Assembly (NCBI GenBank): GCA_964628035.1
Contig: CAZVPI010000013.1
Coordinates: 1 to 64,000 of the forward strand
DNA from: UBA2199 sp964628035
GTDB taxonomy: Bacteria; Acidobacteriota; Aminicenantia; UBA2199
Length of the DNA: 64,000 nt
Direction: 5' to 3'
Within the stretch, counting starts at the first letter, position 1. Each line of letters begins with the position of its first letter. Below are positions 35,107 through 44,227 of this stretch, piece after piece. The position numbers and the translations under genes are program-made. The notes under the pieces are model-generated. The model ran no database searches and had not been told where the DNA came from. It was given only the letters and a program-made list of their open reading frames with translations.

Positions 35107-36402
35107 TCAGTCGGTCGCGACCGGCGGTTGGGAGTTCCGCCTGCGGCGCCGCCGGCGCCTGCGTCCGCCTCCTTCCAGGGGCTTGCCGGGGAACGCCTGC
35201 TGGAAGAGGGATTCGAAGGATTCCTCCGCCAGCGGCGCCCGCCCCAGGGCGATCGCCGCGCACAGGCGCGAGGCCTGGGCGAAGTTGGGGCGCTGGCGCA
35301 GCGAGCCGCGCCAGGCGCCGTCGCGCAAAGCCCGCCGCAGGCGGGCGGTCAGGGCCAGCAGGTCGATGACCTGGGCGCGCATCCCCTTGGGCAGCGGCAC
35401 CAGCATGCCCGCGGCCAGGAAAGCCTTCTTCAGCAGCGGGAAGGGATCGGCGCCGCCGGCGCCCAGCTGGGGCTCCGCCCAGGGCCAGAGCAGCAGCGTC
35501 ATCATCTCGTCCAGGCCCGGGGCGCGGCCGGCCTCCTTCTCGCCGTCGGCCACGGCCAGCAGCGAGGCGCTGGCGGCAAACAGCGCCCCGTCCTCCTCCA
35601 GCGCCTCGCCGATGCGCCCGAGCAGCAGCCGCAGCACGCCGAAATCGCGATGGCCGGCGAAGACCTCGCGCGAACGCGCCCCCAGCAGGTCCTTGGAGAA
35701 CTCCTCGTAGAGCCGGGCCTGGGAGCAGCCGCTGAGCAGGCTGCGCTGCCTGCGGATGGCTGCGGCGAGGTCCTCGTCGATGGCGAAGCCGAGGCGGGCC
35801 GCGTAGCGGATGACCCGCCAGATGCGCACCGGGTCCTCGCCGAAGCGCTCGCCGGCGTTGCCGATGACGCGGATGCGCCCTTCGCGCAGGTCGTCCACGC
35901 CGCCCACGTAGTCGAGGATCGAGGCCGCGGCCGGATCGTAGAACAGGGCGTTGACGGTGATGTCGCGGCGCCGGGCGTCCTCTGCCGGCGTGCCGAAGGC
36001 GTAGCCGTGCGCCGTCTCGCGCGCCGGCCCGGCCGGCTCTTCCCCGGCGGCGGGCGGGCCCGGATCGCGGCGGAAGGTGGCCACCTCGACGACCTTGCCG
36101 CCGCGGAAGCGGATGTGGGCCAAGCGGAAGCGGCGGCCGATGATGAAGGCGTTGGCGAAGTACTTGCGGATCTGGTTGGGCCGGGCGTCGGTGGCGACGT
36201 CGAAGTCCTTCGGCCGGCGCCCGAGCAGCAGGTCGCGCACGGCGCCGCCGGTCAGATAGGCGGTGAAGCCGAGACGCTGCAGACGGAACAGGATCTTGAG
36301 GGCGTCGGCGTCGATGTCGCGGCGCGAGACCGAGTGCTCGGCGCGCGGCAGGATGCGCGGCAACCGCGCCTCGTTGCCCGCGGCGATCTCCTGCCCGCTC
36401 AT
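35107..36402 (-). CDS. pcnB: Poly(A) polymerase / tRNA nucleotidyltransferase family (PcnB type)
   Basis: 431 residues. The nucleotidyltransferase core is AYLTGGAVRDLLLGRRPKDFDVATDA, with the catalytic DFDVAT, then RRFRLAHIRF and the RRDITVNALFYD motif. The N-terminal RILPRAEHSVSRRDIDADAL favours PcnB-type poly(A) polymerase over CCA-adding enzyme. The tail is strongly basic (GGRRRRRRRRRNS), as in poly(A) polymerases that bind RNA. The start at 36402 lies 7 nt after the amrB stop; it is the last gene of the extended dcw operon. A CCA-adding role is not excluded by sequence alone. Confidence 0.9.
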   Translation of the reverse strand: MSGQEIAAGNEARLPRILPRAEHSVSRRDIDADALKILFRLQRLGFTAYLTGGAVRDLLLGRRPKDFDVATDARPNQIRKYFANAFIIGRRFRLAHIRFRGGKVVEVATFRRDPGPPAAGEEPAGPARETAHGYAFGTPAEDARRRDITVNALFYDPAAASILDYVGGVDDLREGRIRVIGNAGERFGEDPVRIWRVIRYAARLGFAIDEDLAAAIRRQRSLLSGCSQARLYEEFSKDLLGARSREVFAGHRDFGVLRLLLGRIGEALEEDGALFAASASLLAVADGEKEAGRAPGLDEMMTLLLWPWAEPQLGAGGADPFPLLKKAFLAAGMLVPLPKGMRAQVIDLLALTARLRRALRDGAWRGSLRQRPNFAQASRLCAAIALGRAPLAEESFESLFQQAFPGKPLEGGGRRRRRRRRRNSQPPVATD

Positions 36403-36409
36403 GCGCCGC

Positions 36410-37225
36410 TCACCAGACGACCAGGCTGGCATAGCCGACGACCTGGTCCAGGTCGCCGCTGGCCTCGCCCGAGTGGCTGTAGCAGACCAGCTCGGAATGG
36501 GAGGCGCCGGCATGGCGCGCCGCCTGGAGCATGATCACGGCCGGGGCCACGCCGCACATGGAGATGCGCCGGTCGCGGACGACGCGGTACAGCCCCTCGG
36601 GATCGATCTGCAACATGCGCTCGATGGCCAAGAAGTCGAGTTCCCGCGCCCGGGGGGCCGGGATGTAGTGGCTCATGTCGCTGGAGGCGACGACCGTCAG
36701 TTCCTCCCCGGCGAGCAGGGAGGAGAGAGCGGCGCCGGCCGCCAGCAGGTCCTCCAGCCTCCAGGCGGCGACGGTGACCGGCAGGATGCGGGCGCCGGGG
36801 CGGACATGCTGGATGAAGGGCACCTGCACCTCCAGCGAATGCTCCTGGAGCCCGGCCTCGCTGTCGAGGCGGAACAGCGGCGAGGCGGCGAGCAGGCGTT
36901 GGCGCAGCCCGGAGTCCACTTCGATCATGCCCAGCGGTGTGCGCCAAAAGTCGTGGCCGTCGACGGCCATCTCGGCCCCGGCGCCGCGATGGTTGACCCC
37001 CAGCACGACGACCGTCGGCGTCAGCGCCACCCGGGCATAGGCCTGGCCGGCGCAGCCGCCCGAATAAACATATCCGGCGTGCGGCGCCAGCATGCCCAGC
37101 ACGCGGCGGCGCGACGCGCGTGCCGTCACGGGCACAAGCTCGGCCAGTTCCCGCTTCAGCGGGCGCGAGCCGGCCGGATAGAAATGGCCGGCCACCGCCG
37201 GCGGCCGCACTCCGCCGCCGCTCAT
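36410..37225 (-). CDS. amrB: AmmeMemoRadiSam system protein B (MEMO1 family)
   Basis: 271 residues with all family marks: PAVAGHFYPAGSRPLKREL near the start, LAPHAGYVYSGG, GVNHRGAG, EHSLEVQVPFIQ, VVASSDMSHYIP and CYSHSGEASGD. The His/Asp residues match the dioxygenase-like metal site of MEMO proteins. In many bacteria it works with AmmeA and a radical-SAM protein; neither partner is in the window. The start overlaps the hutI stop (ATGA). Biochemical function is not settled. Confidence 0.95.
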   Translation of the reverse strand: MSGGGVRPPAVAGHFYPAGSRPLKRELAELVPVTARASRRRVLGMLAPHAGYVYSGGCAGQAYARVALTPTVVVLGVNHRGAGAEMAVDGHDFWRTPLGMIEVDSGLRQRLLAASPLFRLDSEAGLQEHSLEVQVPFIQHVRPGARILPVTVAAWRLEDLLAAGAALSSLLAGEELTVVASSDMSHYIPAPRARELDFLAIERMLQIDPEGLYRVVRDRRISMCGVAPAVIMLQAARHAGASHSELVCYSHSGEASGDLDQVVGYASLVVW

Positions 37226-38502
37226 GCCTCCTCCGCCAGCCGCCGCTCTCGCACCACCACCCTCCCCGACTTGATCACCGCCCGCAGCGGGTCGATGCCC
37301 AGGTGGTAGGCCAGGTACGGGTAATCGGGAACGTCGAGCAGCAGCAGGTCGAGCTCCTTGCCCAGCGCCAGCGAGCCGACGCGGTCCTGGCGGTCGATGG
37401 CATAGGCGGCGTTGATGGTCACCGCGTTCAGCGCCTGCTCGATGGTCAGCCCCAGGTGGAAAATCCCCAGCTGGAAGACGAACAGCTGCGAGGAGACCAT
37501 GGAGCTGCCGGGGTTGAAATCGCTGCCCAGGGCCACGATCGCCCCCGCGTCCAGCAGGCGGCGCGCCGGGGCGTAGCGCCCGAGGCGCAGGAAGAAGGAA
37601 ACCCCCGGCAGCAGCACGCAGGCGGTGCCGGAAGCGGCCAGGGCGGCGATCTCGTCGTCGCCGACCGCGATCAGGTGCTCGGCCGATACCGCCCCCAGGC
37701 GCGCCGCCAGCTCGCCGGCGCCGTTGGCGGTGAACTCGTCGGCGTGCATCTTGAGGCGGAAGCCCAGGGCGGCGGCCTGGCTCAGGTAGGCCTCCGCCTC
37801 GCCGTAGGAAAAGTAGCCCTCCTCGCAGAAAATGTCGACGAACTCGGCCAGGTTCTCCGCGCGCACGCGGGGCAGGACATCGGCGGCCAGGTGATCGAGG
37901 AAGTCGCGGCTGCGGCCGCGGAACTCGTCGGGCACCTCGTGGGCGCCCATGAAGGTGGGAACGGTGGCCAGGGGATGGCGGCCCGCCAATTCCCGCACCA
38001 CCCGCAGCTGCTTGAGCTCGCTCTCCAGGTCGAGGCCGTAGCCGCTCTTGGCCTCGGCGGTGGTGGTGCCGGCCAGCAGCATGCGGTCCATGCGCCAGCG
38101 GCAGGCCGCGGCCAGGTCGGCCGCCGGGATCTCACGCGTGCGCCGCACCGTGCTGCGGATGCCGCCGCCGCGGGCGGCGATCTCCTGGTAGCTCACTCCC
38201 TGCAGCTTCTGCTGGAACTCGTCCTGGCGCGTACCGGCGAACGGCAGGTGGGTGTGGGGATCGACCAGCCCGGGCAGGGCCACCGCCCCGCCCGCGTCGA
38301 TCTCCACGGCGTCCGGCGCCGGGTGGCAGCGCTCCTTCAGGCCGCGCTCGGGGCCGATGTAGCAGATCCGCCCCTGGCGGGCGGCGATGCAGACATCGCG
38401 CTCCAGGCGCAGGGCGTCGGCCTCGCGCCCCCGGGCCACGCGGTCGGAGGCGGGATTGACCAGCTGGCCGATGCGGCGGACGACGACGTCGGCGACGGTC
38501 AT
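37222..38502 (-). CDS. hutI: Imidazolonepropionase
   Basis: 426 residues, amidohydrolase fold. It hydrolyses 4-imidazolone-5-propanoate to N-formimino-glutamate in histidine degradation. Metal and substrate motifs are GLVDPHTHLPFAGTRQDEF, GTTTAEAKSGYGLD, FMGAHEVP, MHADEFT and GSDFNPGSSM. The usual partners hutH and hutU are not here. The start overlaps the ftsZ stop as ATGA, so histidine breakdown is translationally tied to the division operon, which is odd. Confidence 0.95.
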   Translation of the reverse strand: MTVADVVVRRIGQLVNPASDRVARGREADALRLERDVCIAARQGRICYIGPERGLKERCHPAPDAVEIDAGGAVALPGLVDPHTHLPFAGTRQDEFQQKLQGVSYQEIAARGGGIRSTVRRTREIPAADLAAACRWRMDRMLLAGTTTAEAKSGYGLDLESELKQLRVVRELAGRHPLATVPTFMGAHEVPDEFRGRSRDFLDHLAADVLPRVRAENLAEFVDIFCEEGYFSYGEAEAYLSQAAALGFRLKMHADEFTANGAGELAARLGAVSAEHLIAVGDDEIAALAASGTACVLLPGVSFFLRLGRYAPARRLLDAGAIVALGSDFNPGSSMVSSQLFVFQLGIFHLGLTIEQALNAVTINAAYAIDRQDRVGSLALGKELDLLLLDVPDYPYLAYHLGIDPLRAVIKSGRVVVRERRLAEEA

Positions 38503-39722
38503 TTCTTCTTGATCGGGTTCAGGCGCTGGAAGGTGGGCACATCCAGCGGATCGTCGAAGCTTTCCGGACCATGGGTCATGTTGGGCATGGTGCCGTCGTT
38601 GACGTAATGGCGCAGGTCGGCCGCGGCGCCGGCGCCTCGTCCCTGCCCCAGGAAGAGCTGGGCCTGCGGCGTCGGCTGGCGATAGGCCGGCTCGACGGGC
38701 GCGAAGGCCGGGGTGGGCGTCTTGGCCCGCGGCGTGTTCTCGCGCCGCCCCTGCGGGAAGCCGGTGGCGATCACCGTCACGCGCAGCATGTCGCCGGCGT
38801 CGGCGTCCTCGATGACGCCGAACTTGATGGTGGCGTCGGGATCGGCATTCTCGGTGATCAGCGCCGAGATCTTCTCGATCTCGGCCATGGTCAGCGTGGA
38901 GGAGGCGGTGATGTTGTACAGGATGCCGGTGGCGCCGCTGATCGACTGGTTGTCCAGCAGCGGCGAGTTCAACGCGCGCATCGTGGCCTCCTCGGCCCGG
39001 TTGTCGCCCTTGGCCTCGCCGGTGCCCATCAGGGTGACGCCGCGCACGGCCATCGTGGCCTTGACGTCGGCGAAGTCGACGTTCTGCACGCCGGTGGAGG
39101 AAATGATGTCGGCGATGCCGCGCACCGCCTGCAGCAGAACCTCGTCGGCCTTCTTGTAGGCCTGGCGGTAGGTGAGGTTGGCGTCGCCCAGCTCGAGCAG
39201 CTTCTGGTTGGGGATGACGATGATGGCGTCGACGTTCTCCTTCAGCTTGCGGATCCCCTCCTCGGCCACGCGCATGCGCTTTTCCTTCTCGAAGTGGAAG
39301 GGCTTGCTGACCACGGCCACGGTGAGGATGCCCATGGTCGAGGCGTGGTTGGCGATGACCGGCGCGGCGCCGGTGCCGGTGCCGCCGCCCATGCCGGCGG
39401 TGATGAAGACCATGTGCGCCCCCTCCAGCACCTCGATGATCTGCCCGGTGTCCTCCAGGGCCGCCTGCTCCCCGATCTCGGGATTCGAGCCGGCGCCCAG
39501 CCCCTTGGTGATCTTGTCGCCGATCTGCAGGCGCAGGGCGGGGGGGGCGATGGTCGACAGCACCTGCAGGTCGGTGTTCACGGCCACGAACTCGACCCCC
39601 TTGAGGTCCTCCTCGATCATGCGGTTGACGGCGTTGCCGCCGGCGCCGCCGACGCCGAGAACCTTGAGCACGGCTCCGCGCTGGCGCTCGCGCCCGAACG
39701 TGATCTTGATGTCGTCTTCCAT
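38499..39722 (-). CDS. ftsZ: Cell division GTPase FtsZ
   Basis: 407 residues. It polymerises at midcell into the Z ring. GTP-binding signatures are GGAGGNAVNRMI and GMGGGTGTGAAPVIA; the T7 loop is NVDFADVKATM. The C-terminal tail after about residue 320 is Pro/Gln-rich and ends DVPTFQRLNPIKKK, the conserved peptide that binds FtsA and other partners. It lies 9 bp behind ftsA and overlaps hutI. Confidence 0.98.
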   Translation of the reverse strand: MEDDIKITFGRERQRGAVLKVLGVGGAGGNAVNRMIEEDLKGVEFVAVNTDLQVLSTIAPPALRLQIGDKITKGLGAGSNPEIGEQAALEDTGQIIEVLEGAHMVFITAGMGGGTGTGAAPVIANHASTMGILTVAVVSKPFHFEKEKRMRVAEEGIRKLKENVDAIIVIPNQKLLELGDANLTYRQAYKKADEVLLQAVRGIADIISSTGVQNVDFADVKATMAVRGVTLMGTGEAKGDNRAEEATMRALNSPLLDNQSISGATGILYNITASSTLTMAEIEKISALITENADPDATIKFGVIEDADAGDMLRVTVIATGFPQGRRENTPRAKTPTPAFAPVEPAYRQPTPQAQLFLGQGRGAGAAADLRHYVNDGTMPNMTHGPESFDDPLDVPTFQRLNPIKKK

Positions 39723-39731
39723 GTTCCCCTC

Positions 39732-40952
39732 CTAGATTCCGAAGTAGTCCTTGACGCGCTGCAGGACGTTCTTCGGCGTATGGCGAATGTAGCCCTTGTC
39801 CTTCATGTCGGCGAAGCCGTACTTGATCAGCCCCACGGCCGTGGCGAAGTCGGGGGTGTTGACCTTGTCGATCAGGCCGCCGACCCCGTGGGGATAGCCG
39901 ATGCGCACCGGGATGGAGAAGATGCCGTCGGCCACCTCGAGGATGCCGTCGAGCAGGGCCGTGCCGCCGCTGATCACCACCCCGGCGTTGATCGAGTTCT
40001 GCAGCCCCTCCTTCTCGATCTCCATCTTGACCATCTCGAAGATCTCATAGGCCCGCGGCTTGAGGATGTTCATCAGGATCGAGGTGGAGATCTGCCGCGG
40101 CTTCTTGCTGCTGATCGAGGGCACCTCGATGGTCTCGTCCTTGAGGTTGGGGTCCATGGCGCAGCCGTAGCGGCGCTTGATCTTCTCGGCGCGGTCGATG
40201 GCGGTGCGGATGCCGATCGACAGGTCGGTGGTGAAGTTGTCGCCGCCCAGGGGGATGGTGCCCGAGTAGCTGATGGAGCCCTTCTCGAAGACGGCGATGT
40301 CGGTGGTGCCGCCGCCGATGTCGATGGAGAGCACGCCGAGCTCCTTTTCATCCGGGGTGAGCACCGCCTCGGCGGTGGCGATATGCGACAGCACCGTGCC
40401 CAGCACGCTGACCTTGGCCTTTTTCAGGCAGAGCAGCAGGTTCTTGGTGGCGGTCAGCGAGCCGGTGATGATGTGGATGTAGACGTCGAGATTGCTGCCG
40501 ACCATGCCCACCGGGTTCTTGATGCCGTCCTGCGAGTCGACGATGTATTCCTGGGGCAGCACGTGCAGCACGGCGCGGTCGGCCGGCAGCATGATGGCGC
40601 TGGCGTGGGTGATGGCCCGCTCCAGGTCCTCGCGGCTGATCTCCTTGCTGCGGCCGGTGATGTTGATGCTGCCCTTGGCGTTGATGCTCTGGACGTGCTT
40701 GCCGGAGATGTTCACGTAGGCCTGCTCGATCATCACGCCGGCGGTCAGCTCGGCGTCCTTGATCGATTTCTTGATGTCCTCGACCGTCCCCTCCATGTTG
40801 ACGATGTTGCCCTTGCGCAGGCCGCGCGACTCGGCCACGCCGTAGCCGATGATCTCCACGTCCTCCTTGTCGCCCTCGTTCTTGATCTGGGCGATCAGCG
40901 TGCAGATCTTCTTGGTGCCGATGTCAATGCCGACCAGATAATTGCTCTTCAT
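39732..40952 (-). CDS. ftsA: Cell division protein FtsA
   Basis: 406 residues, actin-like ATPase that tethers FtsZ to the membrane. Motifs: VGIDIGTKKICTLIAQ (phosphate 1), LSIDIGGGTTDIAVF (phosphate 2) and VISGGTALLDG (adenosine). The end, LQRVKDYFGI, is the amphipathic membrane-targeting helix. The start overlaps the ftsQ stop (ATGA). Confidence 0.97.
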   Translation of the reverse strand: MKSNYLVGIDIGTKKICTLIAQIKNEGDKEDVEIIGYGVAESRGLRKGNIVNMEGTVEDIKKSIKDAELTAGVMIEQAYVNISGKHVQSINAKGSINITGRSKEISREDLERAITHASAIMLPADRAVLHVLPQEYIVDSQDGIKNPVGMVGSNLDVYIHIITGSLTATKNLLLCLKKAKVSVLGTVLSHIATAEAVLTPDEKELGVLSIDIGGGTTDIAVFEKGSISYSGTIPLGGDNFTTDLSIGIRTAIDRAEKIKRRYGCAMDPNLKDETIEVPSISSKKPRQISTSILMNILKPRAYEIFEMVKMEIEKEGLQNSINAGVVISGGTALLDGILEVADGIFSIPVRIGYPHGVGGLIDKVNTPDFATAVGLIKYGFADMKDKGYIRHTPKNVLQRVKDYFGI

Positions 40953-41746
40953 GTCTCCCCCCGTAGTTCCTCATGCAGCTCAAAGTAGATGCGCCCGGGA
41001 ATGCGCAGGTCGACGCGGGCGATGGCGGCTCCAGGCGCCAGGAGGTCGCGGAGGCGCAGGTAATGTCCGATGCGGCCGGAAAAATCGCTGTCCCCAGGGT
41101 GGAAGACCTCGGGCAGGCCGCGCAGCTTCAACTCGATGCCGCGGGGCTCGTCCCAGGCCACGTACTCGATGCGCCCGGCGAGCGGCCGCAGCTGGCCGGC
41201 AAACGGGGCGACGGCGGCCACGTTCTCGTCGCCGCCGCGAACCGCCACCAGCCCGGGCGGCGCCGTCGCTTCGCGTCCCAGCTCGCGCCCGCTCTCGTCC
41301 AGAAGGCGGAACGAGCCCTCGCGCTCCTGGAGGAAGAAGGGTCGGCGCAGGGAGAAGGCGATCTCGACCGTGTCGGGCAGGACCCGGCGCAGCGAGACCG
41401 CGGCCACCTCGGGGATCTCGAGCAGCCGGGCCTGGATGCGCTTGAGGTCCAGGGCGAGGATGCTGCCGGTGTGCCGGCGCAGAACGGCCTCGACCTGGCC
41501 GCGGGCGTAGCGCGGCGGGCGCTGCAGGCGGAAGCGCCGCACCTGCAGGGCCTCGCAGCCCAGGAGAAAATCGGCCGCCCGCGAGACCGCCAGCGCCGAC
41601 GCCAGCGCCAGGGCCAGCAGCAGCAGCAGGTGTACGCTGCGCATCTGGATCGAATGGATCTTCTTCTCGCGGCTCACCGTCAGGTTGTTGCTCTTGCGGA
41701 AGAAGTCGGCCTCGAAGCGCAGCGGCCCCTCCATGGCGGGTCTCAT
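40949..41746 (-). CDS. ftsQ: Cell division protein FtsQ
   Basis: 265 residues: a cytoplasmic tail of about 35, a membrane helix at about 36-58 (VHLLLLLALALASALAVS), a POTRA domain (LQVRRFRLQRPPRYARGQVE, IPEVAAVSLRRVLPDTVEIA) and a beta domain (RPFFLQEREGSFRLLDESGR). It links early and late division proteins. The start at 41746 overlaps the murC stop (ATGA); the ATG at 41734 is the alternative. Confidence 0.9.
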   Translation of the reverse strand: MRPAMEGPLRFEADFFRKSNNLTVSREKKIHSIQMRSVHLLLLLALALASALAVSRAADFLLGCEALQVRRFRLQRPPRYARGQVEAVLRRHTGSILALDLKRIQARLLEIPEVAAVSLRRVLPDTVEIAFSLRRPFFLQEREGSFRLLDESGRELGREATAPPGLVAVRGGDENVAAVAPFAGQLRPLAGRIEYVAWDEPRGIELKLRGLPEVFHPGDSDFSGRIGHYLRLRDLLAPGAAIARVDLRIPGRIYFELHEELRGET

Positions 41747-43128
41747 GGCGCCCCCTCCTTCCACGCCGCGGCGAACTCGTGGCCCAGGCGGGTGAGGTTG
41801 CCGGCCGAGAGGAACACCAGCCCGTCCCCCGGGCGCAGCTCGCGGCGCAGGAAATCGGCGATGGCCGGGAAGCTCTCCAGGCAATGGACGTTTTCCTGCC
41901 CGCCGGCGCGGACGGCGTCGGCCAGGGCGCGGCTGCTGACGCCGGCGATTTCAGGCTGGTTGGCCGTGTACAGCGGAGCGACGACCAGCACGTCGGCGCG
42001 GCGGAAGGCGGCGGCCAGCGGCTTCATCAGCAGTCTCAGGCGCGTGTAGCGGTGTGGCTGGAACACGGCGACGATGCGCCGGCGTTTGCAGGCGGCGAGC
42101 GTGCGCAGTGTGGCCTTGATCTCGCTGGGATGATGGGCGTAGTCGTCGACGATCAGCAGCTCGGGCGAGGAGAACAGGACCTGGAAGCGCCGCTCGGGCA
42201 GGGCGAAGCGCGCCAGGCTCTCCAGGATGGTCTCCAGGCCGACGCCCACCTCCAGGGCGGCGGCGATGGCGGCCAGCGAGTTGGAGGCGTTGTGCCGGCC
42301 GCCGATGGCGAGGCGCACCGGGCCCAGCGCGCAGCCGTCGCGCACGAGCTCGTAGGCGGCGGCGAGGCCCCGCGTCCGCACCCGCACCGCCCGAAGGTCG
42401 GCGCCGGGGGCGAAGCCGTAGGTGACCACCTTTTTGCGGATCTGCGGCAGGATGCGCCGCACCTGGGCGCTGTCATGGTTGAGGATCACCGCCCCGTAGA
42501 AGGGGACCTTGTCGGCGAAGCGCCGGAAGGCCTGGCGCAGGTTTTTCATGTTCCCGTAGAATTCCAGGTGGTCGTTCTCGATGTTGGTCACCACGGCGAT
42601 GGTCGGGAACAGTTCCAGGAAGCTGCCGTCCGACTCGTCGGCCTCCGCCACCAGGTAGCGCGAGGAGCCCAGCTTGGCGCCGCTGCCGGCGGTGTGCAGA
42701 CGCCCGCCGACCACGTAGGTGGGATCCAGGCCGGCCTGGGTGAGGATCGTGGCCAGCATCGAGGTGGTGGTGGTCTTGCCGTGGGTGCCGGCCACCGCCA
42801 GGGAGAACTTCATGCGCATGAGCTCGGCCAGCATCTCGGCCCGCGGGATGACCGGCAGCTTGCGCCGCAGCGCCTCGGCGACCTCGACGTTCTCCTCGGT
42901 GACGGCGCTGGAATAGACCAGCACCTCGGCGTCGCCGAGGTTGGCCGCGTCGTGGCCGATGGCGATGCGCAGGCCCAGGGCGCGCAGGCGGCGCACGGCC
43001 TCGCTCTCGGCCAGGTCCGAGCCGCTGACGCGGAAGCCCATGTTGTGCAGCACCTCGGCGATGCCCGACATACCCGAGCCGCCGATGCCGGCGAAGTGGA
43101 TCTTCTGGATGCGGCTGCTCTCAATCAT
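41743..43128 (-). CDS. murC: UDP-N-acetylmuramate-L-alanine ligase
   Basis: 461 residues. It adds L-Ala to UDP-MurNAc with ATP. Motifs are HFAGIGGSGMSGIAEVL (UDP-binding N-terminus), VAGTHGKTTTTSMLA (ATP loop), EADESDGSFL and DDYAHHPSEI. It overlaps ftsW upstream by 8 nt and ftsQ downstream by 4 nt. In the usual gene order murG would stand between ftsW and murC; the overlap leaves no room for it. Confidence 0.97.
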   Translation of the reverse strand: MIESSRIQKIHFAGIGGSGMSGIAEVLHNMGFRVSGSDLAESEAVRRLRALGLRIAIGHDAANLGDAEVLVYSSAVTEENVEVAEALRRKLPVIPRAEMLAELMRMKFSLAVAGTHGKTTTTSMLATILTQAGLDPTYVVGGRLHTAGSGAKLGSSRYLVAEADESDGSFLELFPTIAVVTNIENDHLEFYGNMKNLRQAFRRFADKVPFYGAVILNHDSAQVRRILPQIRKKVVTYGFAPGADLRAVRVRTRGLAAAYELVRDGCALGPVRLAIGGRHNASNSLAAIAAALEVGVGLETILESLARFALPERRFQVLFSSPELLIVDDYAHHPSEIKATLRTLAACKRRRIVAVFQPHRYTRLRLLMKPLAAAFRRADVLVVAPLYTANQPEIAGVSSRALADAVRAGGQENVHCLESFPAIADFLRRELRPGDGLVFLSAGNLTRLGHEFAAAWKEGAP

Positions 43129-44227
43129 GGGTGAAGACCACCTTGCGCTGGCGCGAGACGTTCAGGATGATGCCGGTGATGATCAGGCTGCCGAGCAGCG
43201 ACGTGCCGCCCGAGGAGATGAAGGGCAGCGGGATGCCCTTGGTGGGAAACAGGCCGACGGCCACCGAGACGTTCATCAGCGCCTGGAACACGAGCAGCGT
43301 CACCAGGCCGGCGACCAGCAGGTAGGTGTGCGGGTTGTCCGACTGGCGGGCGATGGCCATGCCGCGCAGGAAATAGAGGGCGAAGAGGGCGATCACCGCC
43401 AGGGCGCCGAAGAATCCCAGCTCCTCGGCGATGATGGCGAAGATGAAGTCGGAGTAGGCGTAGGGCAGGTAGAAAAGTTTCTGGGTGGAGTTGCCGATGC
43501 CCTGGCCGAACAGCCCCCCCGAGCCGATGGCGTAGGTCGACTGCGTGGCCTGGAAGCCGTGGGTGCTGGCGTAGCTTTCCGGGTTCAGGAAACTGCGGAT
43601 GCGGTCCTGGCGCATGGGGCTGCTCTGGATCAGCAGCGCCAGCAGCGGCGCCAGCACCAGGAAGACGGCGGCGAAGTAGCGCAGGCGCAGGCCGGCGAGG
43701 AACAGCAGGACCAGGGTGACGACGGCGATGATCACGAAGTTGCCGAAGTCGGGTTCCTTGAGCACCAGCCCCTCCATGAAGGCCACCGGCAGCAGCAGCA
43801 GCCCCAGGCTCCTGGGCTGGTTGACGTCGACGTCGCGCCGGCTGAGCATCATGGCCAGGTAGAGCACCAGGGCGATCTTGGCGAACTCCGAGGGCTGCAG
43901 GGAAAGGGAGCCGATGCGGATCCAGCGGCTGGTGTTGTTGACCTTCTCGAAGAAGAAGACCAGCGACAGGCCGGTGAAGGCCAGGGCCATGGCCAGCAGG
44001 ACCAGGCGCGGATTGAGGTAGAACGGGGCGCGGAACAGGACCAGCGAGGCGAGCACCAGCAGGCCCAGGACAAGGAAAAGCAGCTGCTTGTTGAGGAAGT
44101 GCAGGCTGTCGCCGTACTTTTCGCGGGCGATCACCGGCGTGGTGCTGAAGATCATGAGGAAGCCGATGGCGATCAGCAGCAGCGAGACGGCGAGCAGCGT
44201 GCGGTCGATGCCGCTGGGCTTAACCAT
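43121..44227 (-). CDS. ftsW: Peptidoglycan glycosyltransferase FtsW
   Basis: 368 residues with about ten membrane helices. SEDS-family signatures include QPSEFAKIALVLYLA, the FKEPDFG-like VLKEPDFGNF, and GIPLPFISSGGTSLLGSLI. It polymerises lipid II at the septum together with FtsI. The start at 44227 overlaps the end of murD by 8 nt. FtsW rather than RodA is chosen from its place in the dcw cluster. Confidence 0.95.
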   Translation of the reverse strand: MVKPSGIDRTLLAVSLLLIAIGFLMIFSTTPVIAREKYGDSLHFLNKQLLFLVLGLLVLASLVLFRAPFYLNPRLVLLAMALAFTGLSLVFFFEKVNNTSRWIRIGSLSLQPSEFAKIALVLYLAMMLSRRDVDVNQPRSLGLLLLPVAFMEGLVLKEPDFGNFVIIAVVTLVLLFLAGLRLRYFAAVFLVLAPLLALLIQSSPMRQDRIRSFLNPESYASTHGFQATQSTYAIGSGGLFGQGIGNSTQKLFYLPYAYSDFIFAIIAEELGFFGALAVIALFALYFLRGMAIARQSDNPHTYLLVAGLVTLLVFQALMNVSVAVGLFPTKGIPLPFISSGGTSLLGSLIITGIILNVSRQRKVVFTHD

